Assembly (NCBI GenBank): GCA_023565505.1
Contig: JAIMBI010000014.1
Coordinates: 1 to 64,000, forward strand
Origin: Actinomycetes bacterium
GTDB taxonomy: Bacteria; Bacillota; Sulfobacillia; Sulfobacillales; JAIMBI01
Direction: 5' to 3'
Length of the DNA stretch: 64,000 nucleotides
The position numbers were made by a program, and so were the translations under genes. A model generated the notes under the pieces. That model saw only the letters and a list, made by a program, of their open reading frames with translations, was not told the DNA's origin and made no database searches. Of this stretch, positions 24,471 through 32,550 are shown piece by piece (within the stretch, counting starts at the first letter, position 1; the number at the start of each line of letters is the position of its first letter).

Positions 24471-25775
24471 GTGAGATTCTCCACCATCGCGCGAGGGATT
24501 CTGCCGCTCGTCGACGTCGTCATCCTGAACGCCGTCACGACGCTGGCGTTCCTGCTGCGGTTCTGGGGATTCCCGGTCAGCTACAACTGGGCGGCGTACA
24601 TGCATCTGTTCCCCTGGGACGCCGCCGCCCTGGTGGCCATCTTCTACGCCTACGGGCTGTACGCCCCGCCCAAACAGACGCCCGCCGACCTCAACCAGAC
24701 GGTGGCCACCGCGGTCATCGTCCACGGGTTCGCCACCCTCGCCGTGACCTTCCTGGCCACGGCCATCGGCTTCCCGCGGAGCGTGTTCCTGATCTCGGCC
24801 TTCCTCCAGGTGCCGGCGTTCCTCCTCTGGCGGCGGGTGTTCCGGTCGCTCTGGCTGCGCGAGGCCCCGGTCACGCGCGTGCTCGCCGTCTGTGGCGAGG
24901 ACGAGCTGCCCGCCCTGGTGCACCAGGCGGGACAGGTGTTCCCCCACGTCGACGTGGTGCGGGTGGACCCCGACGCGCCGGTGCCCGACCTCTCGCTGGC
25001 CGGCGTGGTGCTGCTGGGCAAGCGCGTGCCGCGGGCGGTGCGCGAGCAGTACTTCATCGGCTGCCTGTCCCGGGACCTGCCGTGCTTCTGGTCGCCCGAC
25101 GGCTACGACCTCCTCGTCGCGGGAGCGCAGCTCACGGCGCTGGGGGGCACGCCCTACCTCGAGCTGGCGCCGGTCCGCATCCGCCGGGGATCCCTGGTGG
25201 TCAAGCGCCTCGCGGACATCGTGCTCTCGGCCATCGGGCTGGCGGTGCTGAGCCCGCTCATGCTGCTCATCGCGGTGGTGATCCGCCGGACTTCGCCCGG
25301 CCCGGCGCTGTACTGGCAGGAGCGGGTCACCGTCGGCGGCCGGATCTTCCGGCTGGTCAAGTTCCGGACGATGTACCAGGACGCGGAGGCCGAGACGGGA
25401 CCGGTGCTCGCCGACGTCGACGACCGGCGCGTCACCCCCGTGGGGCGGTTCCTGCGCGCCACGCACCTGGACGAGCTGCCCCAGCTGTGGAACATCCTGC
25501 GCGGCGACATGTCCATCGTGGGGCCCCGCCCGGAGCGGCCTGTGTTCGTGGACGAGTTCCGCAAGACCATCCCCCACTACGACCTCCGGCACCGGGCGCC
25601 GCCCGGGCTCACCGGCCTGGCCCAGGTCTCCGGGGGCTACTACGCCAAGCCGGAGGACAAGGCGGCGTTCGACCTCCACTACGCCAAGACCCACAGCCTG
25701 CTCAAGGACCTCTGGCTCATCGCCACGACGGCGCTGCGCCACACCTTCGGTCGGGGGCCCGACGCGTCCGACTGA
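24471..25775 (+). CDS. Polyprenyl-phosphate sugar-1-phosphate transferase (priming enzyme)
   Basis: 434 residues in the WbaP/WsaP/CpsE arrangement. Four or five N-terminal helices (DVVILNAVTTLAFLLRF onwards) are followed by a soluble linker, a re-entrant helix (LADIVLSAIGLAVLSPLMLL), and the catalytic bacterial-sugar-transferase domain: QERVTVGGRIFRLVKFRTMY, LRATHLDELPQLWNILRGDM and SIVGPRPERPVF. It moves hexose-1-phosphate from a UDP-sugar onto undecaprenyl phosphate, starting the repeat unit. GTG start. It reads divergently from the leftward glycosyltransferases and sits far from the ABC exporter (about 17 kb), but no other priming enzyme is present, so it probably serves the whole locus. 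Confidence 0.92.
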   Translation: MRFSTIARGILPLVDVVILNAVTTLAFLLRFWGFPVSYNWAAYMHLFPWDAAALVAIFYAYGLYAPPKQTPADLNQTVATAVIVHGFATLAVTFLATAIGFPRSVFLISAFLQVPAFLLWRRVFRSLWLREAPVTRVLAVCGEDELPALVHQAGQVFPHVDVVRVDPDAPVPDLSLAGVVLLGKRVPRAVREQYFIGCLSRDLPCFWSPDGYDLLVAGAQLTALGGTPYLELAPVRIRRGSLVVKRLADIVLSAIGLAVLSPLMLLIAVVIRRTSPGPALYWQERVTVGGRIFRLVKFRTMYQDAEAETGPVLADVDDRRVTPVGRFLRATHLDELPQLWNILRGDMSIVGPRPERPVFVDEFRKTIPHYDLRHRAPPGLTGLAQVSGGYYAKPEDKAAFDLHYAKTHSLLKDLWLIATTALRHTFGRGPDASD

Positions 25776-25991
25776 CACATTCCGTAAGAAGACGCCGTCC
25801 TGTCCGGGCCGCGCGTCCGTCCGCCCGATGGGCGGCCGACCGCAGCGCCCGAGCCGGCGAGCGGCGACGCGCGCCGAGGCGACGGCGCCCGACGGGAGGG
25901 CGGAGACGGTCGGCTTACAGGGGACGACCGCGTGGCGCCGGGCCGCTCCGGCCCCGTTGGACGGCAGGGACGCGGCGCAGGGCGCGCTCCC

Positions 25992-26444
25992 TCAAGGCCG
26001 GCTCCGGACCGTGACGCTCTGGATCCCTCCGAGGCCCAGCACCTGCGCCTTGGTCATCCCCCGGGTGTCCAGCAGCAACTGCCCGCGGACCTGGATGGCC
26101 GCATGCGGGGCCAGGGTCCGGTCGACGGTCAGCCAGGGGCTCCCCGACACCACATGGCGCCCGAGCGCGTCCGCAAGCCTAAGGCGGACCGTGCTCACGG
26201 ACTCGGGCCGATCCTGGGCATTCCACAGCGTGACCGCAAACGCCAGCCGCTGCTCGTTGAGGGCGGTATCCGAGGGGCCGACGACGGCCCCGAGGCTCAT
26301 CTGCCAGCCGGCCGCCACGACGCCCCGGGAGGGCGGCGGCGCCGCGCCGCGCGACGCGCTCCGGAACCCCCCGAGGCCTATCCCGACCGCTGCGACGCCC
26401 ATTCCGACGAGGCCGACCCACCGGAGCCCCCTGCGCCGCATCAT
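25992..26444 (-). CDS. Hypothetical exported protein
   Basis: 150 residues starting at ATGATG after a G-rich ribosome binding site. The N-terminus (RRRGLRWVGLVGMGVAAVGIGL) is a signal peptide or membrane anchor. The rest reads as a small beta sandwich: LAFAVTLWNAQDRPESVSTVRLRL, WLTVDRTLAPHAAIQVRGQLLL. It is reminiscent of extracellular 'NEAT/CARDB-like' accessory domains, but I recognise no family. It lies downstream of the small membrane protein at 26724 in the same direction, about 280 bases apart, so co-transcription is possible. Confidence 0.55.
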   Translation of the reverse strand: MMRRRGLRWVGLVGMGVAAVGIGLGGFRSASRGAAPPPSRGVVAAGWQMSLGAVVGPSDTALNEQRLAFAVTLWNAQDRPESVSTVRLRLADALGRHVVSGSPWLTVDRTLAPHAAIQVRGQLLLDTRGMTKAQVLGLGGIQSVTVRSRP

Positions 26445-26723
26445 CGCGCATCCCCCCTCTTGATCCCGTGCCGGGGCAACCCCGGCGTCGCCGTCCCGCG
26501 TCGCGAGCGCCGGCGACCGGTCGGGGCGGATGCGCCGATGCCGCCGAGAGGCGGGCTCGACCTCACGCCCATCGACCACGATGCTCCCTCCGGGATCCCC
26601 GACGGGCCAGCGGGTCGCCGCTCCCGACCCACGGGGAGGGGGCGGCCCGGCGAGCTCCACGCCGCCGGCAGTCCCCGCCGCCACCGGGGATCCCCCGGAT
26701 GGCCGGGAAGAACCCAGCGGGCT

Positions 26724-27104
26724 TCACCCCCGGGAGCCGGACGCCGGACGTCGCCAGGGAAACACTCCCGCCAGGAGGCAGAGGACGGCGCTGGGAAGCC
26801 AATAGAGGTCGATGCCGAAGGAGAGCCAGAAAAATCCGACAAGGAATGCGCCCCAGAGGATAAGCCCCCAGCGACGACGGCGACTCCACCAGGGGATGAC
26901 GATCCCCGCCACGGTCAAGGCCACGACCACCGCGAACAGCGCCCGCGGATAACCGGGCTGGGCCATCGCGGCCACGATCCCGGACGCGTGGCATCCGCCG
27001 TCGGTGGTGCACGTCGTCCCGAAGGCTCCGAACATGGCCCAGACGCCCGCGACCAGGCTGGCCACGGCGGACGACATCGCAAGCACCGGACGGACCCGAG
27101 GCAC
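26724..27104 (-). CDS. Small four-helix membrane protein of unknown function
   Basis: 126 residues with four predicted membrane helices: SSAVASLVAGVWAMFGAF, ALFAVVVALTVAGIVI, WGLILWGAFLVGFFWLSF and YWLPSAVLCLLAGVF. Between the first two is TTCTTDGGCHAS, a Cys-x5-Cys loop that would face outside and could form a disulphide. I chose the GTG at 27104 because GGGAGGGGGAGAGG lies just upstream; an ATG at 27077 is the alternative. No family recognised. Confidence 0.6.
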   Translation of the reverse strand: MPRVRPVLAMSSAVASLVAGVWAMFGAFGTTCTTDGGCHASGIVAAMAQPGYPRALFAVVVALTVAGIVIPWWSRRRRWGLILWGAFLVGFFWLSFGIDLYWLPSAVLCLLAGVFPWRRPASGSRG

Positions 27105-27734
27105 CGCGCCTCTCCCCCTCCCGCATCCCCGACCGGAGGCCGCTAGGGCCAAACCTCCCGGCGGGGATCACCGGGGGCCGTCCCCGCCGGACCAGAAAGA
27201 CAAGGGATCCCGCCGCCTCCGGCAAAGGTGCCGGTCGTCGCTTGGTCTCCCGGCCGCGACGGACCGTTGGGTCCACTATACCCGAGTCCGGTTCGTAGCG
27301 GCCCGACCCTTCGTCGAATGCGAGCCCGTCGCGATCCCCGAATCCGCGCGACGCGTCCTCGCGTCGGCCTGCGACAGGACGGAAAAGGCCAGACTCGCCC
27401 GTCGCGCGCGCCGGGTGTCCCCCCGCACACCAGGGGGCGCGGGCGGCGCCGCGGTCGCGGCCGCCTCTTCGCCGGCACCTCCCCCGGCGGTCCTCGGCGC
27501 GGCCCCTGACCCGTACGCCTGCCGACGCGCGACGGCGACGCGGAACGACCCGGCGCGGCCCCACGCCCCGGCCGTAGCCCGAATCCCCGAATCCGACGCG
27601 AGGCCAAGCGAGTCGGTCCCCGGCCCGGACGCAGGCTGAGCGGCGTTGGACACCCGCTTGGGGCCGGAAGGGGATCGCGCTCCGCAGAACGGGAGCGGCG
27701 GGGACGGCGGACCGGATCCCCTTCCCCCGTCCCG
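27105..27734. other. Intergenic region with no supported gene
   Basis: About 630 bases. Several long open frames cross it on both strands (for example 27004..27639 and 27276..27653), but their translations are Arg/Ala/Pro/Gly-rich, lack motifs, and have no convincing ribosome binding site. Nothing else seen. Confidence 0.4.
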
Positions 27735-28994
27735 TCAGCGGACCCAAACGGTGGGGGTCGTCGTCAAAGCGTCCGCCAACCATCGGGGGTGCATGGGCAG
27801 GAGATTTTCCGGCAGCCGGGTGATCTCGAAAAACCCGACGGCGGTCGTCTCGCGCTCGTCGGGACGGAGGGCTCCGCCCCGCACCCGGCATGCGAAACAG
27901 CACGTCACAAAATGGACGACGGGACCGGAGGGATAGGCAAACACCTGCGACGGGGGATCCGAATACACGCCGACGAGCCGGTCGATGTCCACCGCCAAGC
28001 CGGTTTCTTCCGCCACCTCGCGGACGACGGCGGCCGCCACCGTTTCCCCCGCCTCGACGTGGCCGGACGGCAGGCCCCACTGGCCCGTGTCCCGGCGTTG
28101 CACGAGCAACACACGTCCTTGGGCGTCGAAGACCACGGCCGCGACCCCGGGTAGGATGGCCTCGGGCCACGGGAATCCGAGGCGCGGTCGGGGTGTCAGG
28201 GTGCCGGGGCGGAAAAGGTCTTCAAGGCTGCGGATCGTCGCCTCCGGCCGGCGGGGATCCTCGGCGACGGCAAAGGTCGGCGGCTGGTCGGCCACCAGGA
28301 CGGCCGCATAGCCCATGCGATGGGCCCCGGCCACGTCGGTGGCCGGAGAGTCCCCAATGACCACGACCCGGGCCCGTGGGTCCAGCCCTCGCGTGGCCTC
28401 CTCGAAGAGGGGCGGAGACGGTTTGCCGACGACCACCGGACGTTGGCCGGTCGCCGCCTGAAGGGCCGCCACGACGGCCCCGGTCCCCAGGGCACGGCCC
28501 TTCTGCGTCGGGAAGGAGGGATCCGTGTTGGTCGCAAGGAACCGGGCGCCTTGGGCGATCCACCCGGCCGCTTCGTCCAGTTGCCGAGCCGTGATCGTGT
28601 CCGCGTAGCCCATGACGACGACGTCGTAGGGCCCCCCGTCGTTCACGCGAAGGTCCGGGCATGCCGCCGCGATGTCGGCGAGGAGGCCCGCGGTCCCCAA
28701 CACCAGGGCCGACCGGACCGCCAGGCGCTTGAGGACCTTTCCCGTCGTCCAGCCGACGGTGCACACCTCCGCCGGGGAGCCGGCCATCCCCTCCGCCGCC
28801 AGTTCGCCGAAGACCTCGCTGCGACGCGGACGGGGGTCGTTGGTGACGAACCGGATGGTCTTGCCCAGGTTCCGCAGGCGGTCCACCGCGGCCCGGGCGC
28901 CGGGCAGGATGTCGGCCCCCACCCGGACGACACCGTCCACATCCAGCAGGAATACGTCAAAGGCGTCCGCCAGGATGCCTGCCGTCGACGACAA
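27735..28994 (-). CDS. HAD-IIA (NagD-like) phosphatase fused to a Nudix hydrolase
   Basis: One continuous 419-residue chain. Residues about 1-265 are a HAD-IIA phosphatase: FLLDVDGVVRVGADILPGA (motif I, Asp-x-Asp), IRFVTNDPRP (motif II), VVGKPSPPLF (motif III Lys) and VVVIGDSPATDVAGA (motif IV). Residues about 280-400 are a Nudix hydrolase with a complete box, GHVEAGETVAAAVVREVAEE followed by TGL. The fusion could dephosphorylate a product released by the Nudix half. The track start (GTG 29123) lacks a ribosome binding site; TTG 28994 has GGAGGG at eight bases and begins just before the HAD domain, so I prefer it. It follows a GT1 gene leftward. Confidence 0.88.
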   Translation of the reverse strand: MSSTAGILADAFDVFLLDVDGVVRVGADILPGARAAVDRLRNLGKTIRFVTNDPRPRRSEVFGELAAEGMAGSPAEVCTVGWTTGKVLKRLAVRSALVLGTAGLLADIAAACPDLRVNDGGPYDVVVMGYADTITARQLDEAAGWIAQGARFLATNTDPSFPTQKGRALGTGAVVAALQAATGQRPVVVGKPSPPLFEEATRGLDPRARVVVIGDSPATDVAGAHRMGYAAVLVADQPPTFAVAEDPRRPEATIRSLEDLFRPGTLTPRPRLGFPWPEAILPGVAAVVFDAQGRVLLVQRRDTGQWGLPSGHVEAGETVAAAVVREVAEETGLAVDIDRLVGVYSDPPSQVFAYPSGPVVHFVTCCFACRVRGGALRPDERETTAVGFFEITRLPENLLPMHPRWLADALTTTPTVWVR

Positions 28995-29150
28995 CGCTGT
29001 CTCCCTCCACCTCGCGGGCACATTCCGCCCCAACGGGGCGAACCGTCCTGCCAGCCATTCCGGTTGAGCGGGACCATCTCCTGCCGCACGGGCCGCGGGG
29101 CCGGCATGGGTCCGGGGACCCACACCTGTTGGGAGGCGCTCGGCCGCCGC

Positions 29151-30407
29151 CTACAGGAGCTCCTCCACCGCGCAAGCCAACTGCGCGGCGCCGTCCTCCC
29201 GGACCAGGCGGGCGGCCAGGGACGCGAGGGACGGCGTCCCGGCGGGCGGGCGCAACAGGCCTTCGAAGGCCTGAACGGCCGCCGCGGGGGTGTAGCGTCG
29301 GGGCGCGACCGTCCGTCCCACCCCCAGGCGGACGACCTGCGCCGCGTTGAAGGCCTGGTCGAACGCCCAGGGCACGATGAGCGAGGGGATCCCGGCCCGG
29401 ATGGCGTGGGCCGTCGTCCCGATGCCGCCGTGGTGGACCGCGAGCCGGCAGCGCGGAAACAGCCAGGCGAAGGGGACCTCGGGGACGCCGACCACCTCGT
29501 CCGGCAACGGCTCCGCGAGCACGTCCGGGGGCGCCCCGACGAGCACCGCAGCCAGGCGAAGCCGCCGGACCGCCTCGAGGCTGGAGCGCCAGAAGTGGCG
29601 GCCGAAGGCGAAGTGCGCCCCGCTGGCAGCCCCGCCGGTGATCGCGACGAGGGGCCGCCCGGCGGCCGCCACCCCGGCGACCCGCCGCGCGACGGTCGGG
29701 TCCAGGGGAGGGTTCCACCAACAAAAGCCGGTCACCCGGAGTCGCGGCGGCCAGCCCGTGCGTCGGGGCACGAAGGCGGGCGAGACGGCCACCGCGGCCA
29801 GTCGCGCGGACGACGGGGCCGGCGCCAACACGAAGCGCAGGGGACGAAGCCCATGGCGGCGCCGCACGCGATTGACCGGCGCGTCGGCCAGACGGCGGAG
29901 CGCCAGGGTGCCCGCGCTCCAGAGCAGGCGGTTGACGAGGCGCCGCGGCCCGTCGGGCAGGCGGAGCGGGTACGGCACGGGGTCGAGATCCGGCGAAGCC
30001 ACCGCCGCGGACACGTTCAGGGCCACCCACGGGGTGCCCTCGGCTTCGGCCGCGATGGCCGCGGCGGGATGCACGGGCGGGGCGACCACGACGTCCGCGG
30101 TGCGCGCCAACGGACGCAGCACGCCGACTTTCGCCTCGAGCGTCGGCAGGATGTAGTGGCGGAACGAAGCGGACAGCGAGACGAGGCCCGGACGTCCGCC
30201 GAAGACCGTGGCCGCGTAGGGGTCGAGGCACGCGGGGTCCCCGGGAAGGACCACCGTGGAATGACCGGCCGTGCGGGCGAGCACCGCCGCGCCGGCCTCC
30301 AAGGCGAACGTCACCGCGTGGCCGCGCCCGGAGAAGGCGTCGGCGAGCGCCAACAACGGGTAGACGTCGCCCCGAGACCCGATGGTGGTCAGCAGGACCC
30401 GTGCCAT
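29151..30407 (-). CDS. GT1-family glycosyltransferase (UGT/sterol- or macrolide-type)
   Basis: 418 residues of the UDP-glycosyltransferase superfamily. It starts MARVLLTTIGSRGDVYPLLA, the standard 'GsrGDv.P' opening. The donor-binding half has RPLVAITGGAASG and the signature CRLAVHHGGIGTTAHAIRAG followed by PSLIVPWAFDQ. Such enzymes glycosylate small hydrophobic acceptors (sterols, macrolides, carotenoids, lipids) rather than polymer chains. GGAGGGCGGGAG precedes the ATG. It is the upstream neighbour of the HAD-Nudix fusion in the same direction (about 155 bases from the preferred start). Acceptor unknown. Confidence 0.9.
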   Translation of the reverse strand: MARVLLTTIGSRGDVYPLLALADAFSGRGHAVTFALEAGAAVLARTAGHSTVVLPGDPACLDPYAATVFGGRPGLVSLSASFRHYILPTLEAKVGVLRPLARTADVVVAPPVHPAAAIAAEAEGTPWVALNVSAAVASPDLDPVPYPLRLPDGPRRLVNRLLWSAGTLALRRLADAPVNRVRRRHGLRPLRFVLAPAPSSARLAAVAVSPAFVPRRTGWPPRLRVTGFCWWNPPLDPTVARRVAGVAAAGRPLVAITGGAASGAHFAFGRHFWRSSLEAVRRLRLAAVLVGAPPDVLAEPLPDEVVGVPEVPFAWLFPRCRLAVHHGGIGTTAHAIRAGIPSLIVPWAFDQAFNAAQVVRLGVGRTVAPRRYTPAAAVQAFEGLLRPPAGTPSLASLAARLVREDGAAQLACAVEELL

Positions 30408-30747
30408 CTCCCGCCCTCCCTGCTTACCTTAGCGGATTTGTGGGCGCGGCGGCGGCCCGGAGCCGGATGAACGGCCCCGCGGCCGTCGACCTCCGCGCGG
30501 CACCCGGCCGGCGGGAGGCGTGCCCGGCGGGTCCGGAGGGACGCTGCGGCCTGGGGGCCGTCCCCGCCGCCGCCGCGCCGGGCCCCGTCGGCACGGCTTT
30601 CGCCGCTCCGCGAATTCCGGGAATCCTCCGGTGCCGCGGCAGGGGTTTTGCCAATTGCCGCGAAATCCTCGGAAGCATAGGAAGAGTCGGGAGTCGCGCG
30701 AGCGATCCGCGAGAGGGACGCGGGGCCGCGGGCGACGGGGAGGCGCC
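30408..30747. other. Divergent intergenic region
   Basis: About 340 bases between the leftward GT1 gene and the rightward secreted protein. A stretch of lower G+C around 30640-30690 (TTTTGCCAATTGCC, AAGCATAGGAAG) is the likely promoter zone, but I cannot fix -35/-10 boxes. No gene seen. Confidence 0.35.
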
Positions 30748-32469
30748 ATGGCTTCGACGGGACGGACACATCCTTCCTCGGCGCGGACGGTCGGGCTGTT
30801 GTCCCTGCTCCTGGCCGCCGTCACGGGTCTGGGATCCGTGGGCGGACTGGTCCGGGCCGCCTCGGCCCGGCTTCTAGCCATCCCCGCCCCGCGCTACGCG
30901 GAGGTGGCGGCCTCGGGCTGGCCGACCCTGAAGACCGCGGGGCCCCTCCCGGACGCGGCGGTGCTCCATCCCTTCGTCGCCCACCCGGACGGCCAGGCCC
31001 GGGCCGCCGTCGGCCCCCACGTGGCCGCGGCCGGCCCGCTCTCCGGCCGGGCCGTCACGGAGCCCACCGTCGCGGCCGTCGTGCCGACCGCCGCCGGACC
31101 GAGCCCGGCCCCCGCGGAGGTGCCCGCCTTCGCGCCCCCGGCGGCGGCCTCCGGCACCTGGACCCTCACCTCGGCCGCGGCCCAGATCCGGGCGCTCGGC
31201 AAGGACCAGGCGACGAGTCCGCCGGATCCCCAGATCGCGGTGGGACCCCAGGACGTCCTCGAGATGGTCAACGCCAGCGCGGCCGTCTACGCCAAGACCG
31301 GTGCGCTCCGGGCCCGCGTGGACCTCAACGTGTTCTTCCCCGTGCCGGCGGGCTGGACGTTCACCGATCCCCGGGTCCAATACGATCCCCTGAGCGGCCG
31401 CTGGTTCGCGACGGGCTTCGCCTACGACCGCCGCGCGGACAGCGAGGTGTACGTGGCCGTGTCCGCCGCCGGCGACCCGGCCGGCCGCTGGACGGTCTGG
31501 ACCGTCGGCCGGACGGCCGGCCTGCTCGCCGACCAGCCCAAGTTCGCCGTCTCCCGCGACAAGCTGGCCGTGTCCTGGAACGACTTCCAGGGCGGCACGG
31601 GGCAGTACGTGGGGGAGGAGACGTGGATCCTGGACAAGGCGGGGCTCCTCGCGGGGGCGGCCGCCGTCCCCGCGGCGGAGCTCTTCGGCGGCCCGGATCC
31701 CGACCGCTACGGGCTCGTGCCGGCCACCGTGCTCAGCCCCACCGCGACGCTGTGGCTGGTCTACAACAACGCCGACCCCGCCCTGGACCAGAACACCACC
31801 GGACCCACGCTGGGCGTCGTCGCCGTGACCGGCGACCCCGCCGCGCACACCGTGGCGGTCCGGGAATACGACCCGCCCATCCTCCCCATGACGGCGCCGC
31901 CGGCGGCGGACCAGCCCGGCGCCCCGGGCTCCGTCGAGACCGGCGACGACCGACTGCTGTCCGCCGTCTGGGCCGACGGGCGGCTGTGGGCCGTCGGGAA
32001 CGACGGGTGTGTGCCGCCGGGGAGCCGGTCGCCGCGCGCCTGCCTCCGGCTCCTCGAGGTCCGCACCACCGGGGCGGCGCCCGCCGTGCGGCGGGACTTC
32101 GACCTGGCCGAGCCGGCGGCGGACCTCTACTACCCCGCCGTGACGGCGGACGCCCGCGGCGACCTCCTGGTCGCCTTCAGCTGGTCCTCGGCCACCCAGT
32201 ACCCCAGCGCCGCCGTCGCCGTCGCCCCCGCCGCGGGGCCGCCCGGCGCCTTCGGGCCGGTCCTCACCGTCGCGCCCGGCCGGGGCCGCTACGGGCTCCC
32301 CGGACCGGACCCCACCCGGTTCGGCGACTACAGCGGCGCCGCCCCCGACCCGGCGCGCCCGGACACCCTCTGGGGCGTCGCCGAGTACGCCGCCTCCGCC
32401 TCCCGTCCCCTCGACTGGGGCACGGCCGCCGCCGCGGTCACGCTGCCGGGGCCGACCGCCGCCCCGTAG
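30748..32469 (+). CDS. Large secreted protein, probable beta-propeller
   Basis: 573 residues. A signal peptide (LLSLLLAAVTGLGSVGGLVRA) and an Ala/Pro-rich linker to about residue 130 precede a conserved-looking body: DPQIAVGPQDVLEMVNASAA, FTDPRVQYDPLSGRWFATGF, ADQPKFAVSRDKLAVSWNDF, DDRLLSAVWADGRLWAVGND and LYYPAVTADARGDLLVAFSW. The spacing of these 'D.P.v.yD...gRW' and 'P.vavs.d.l' blocks suggests blades of a beta propeller seen in unnamed secreted proteins. The ATG follows GGGGAGG. It converges on the GH18 gene, with a 17-bp hairpin between them. Function unknown; surface binding or hydrolysis is possible. Confidence 0.7.
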   Translation: MASTGRTHPSSARTVGLLSLLLAAVTGLGSVGGLVRAASARLLAIPAPRYAEVAASGWPTLKTAGPLPDAAVLHPFVAHPDGQARAAVGPHVAAAGPLSGRAVTEPTVAAVVPTAAGPSPAPAEVPAFAPPAAASGTWTLTSAAAQIRALGKDQATSPPDPQIAVGPQDVLEMVNASAAVYAKTGALRARVDLNVFFPVPAGWTFTDPRVQYDPLSGRWFATGFAYDRRADSEVYVAVSAAGDPAGRWTVWTVGRTAGLLADQPKFAVSRDKLAVSWNDFQGGTGQYVGEETWILDKAGLLAGAAAVPAAELFGGPDPDRYGLVPATVLSPTATLWLVYNNADPALDQNTTGPTLGVVAVTGDPAAHTVAVREYDPPILPMTAPPAADQPGAPGSVETGDDRLLSAVWADGRLWAVGNDGCVPPGSRSPRACLRLLEVRTTGAAPAVRRDFDLAEPAADLYYPAVTADARGDLLVAFSWSSATQYPSAAVAVAPAAGPPGAFGPVLTVAPGRGRYGLPGPDPTRFGDYSGAAPDPARPDTLWGVAEYAASASRPLDWGTAAAAVTLPGPTAAP

Positions 32470-32503
32470 CCGGACGCCGGCCCGCGCCCGCCGGGCGGAA
32501 CAC

Positions 32504-32541
32504 GCCGAGGCCTCCGGACCCTCCGGTCCGGAGGCCTCGGC
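32504..32541. terminator. Bidirectional hairpin terminator between convergent genes
   Basis: GCCGAGGCCTCCGGACC pairs perfectly (17 bp) with its reverse complement over a four-base loop (CTCC). It sits between the stops of two convergent genes, 35 bases from one and 10 from the other. No T-run follows on either strand. Confidence 0.65.
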
Positions 32542-32550
32542 CGCACGCGC

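Noticed and set aside
27004-27653. Open frames of about 125-210 codons on both strands in the gap before the HAD-Nudix gene
   Set aside because: Arg/Ala/Pro/Gly-rich translations without motifs or ribosome binding sites; typical shadow frames in very GC-rich DNA.
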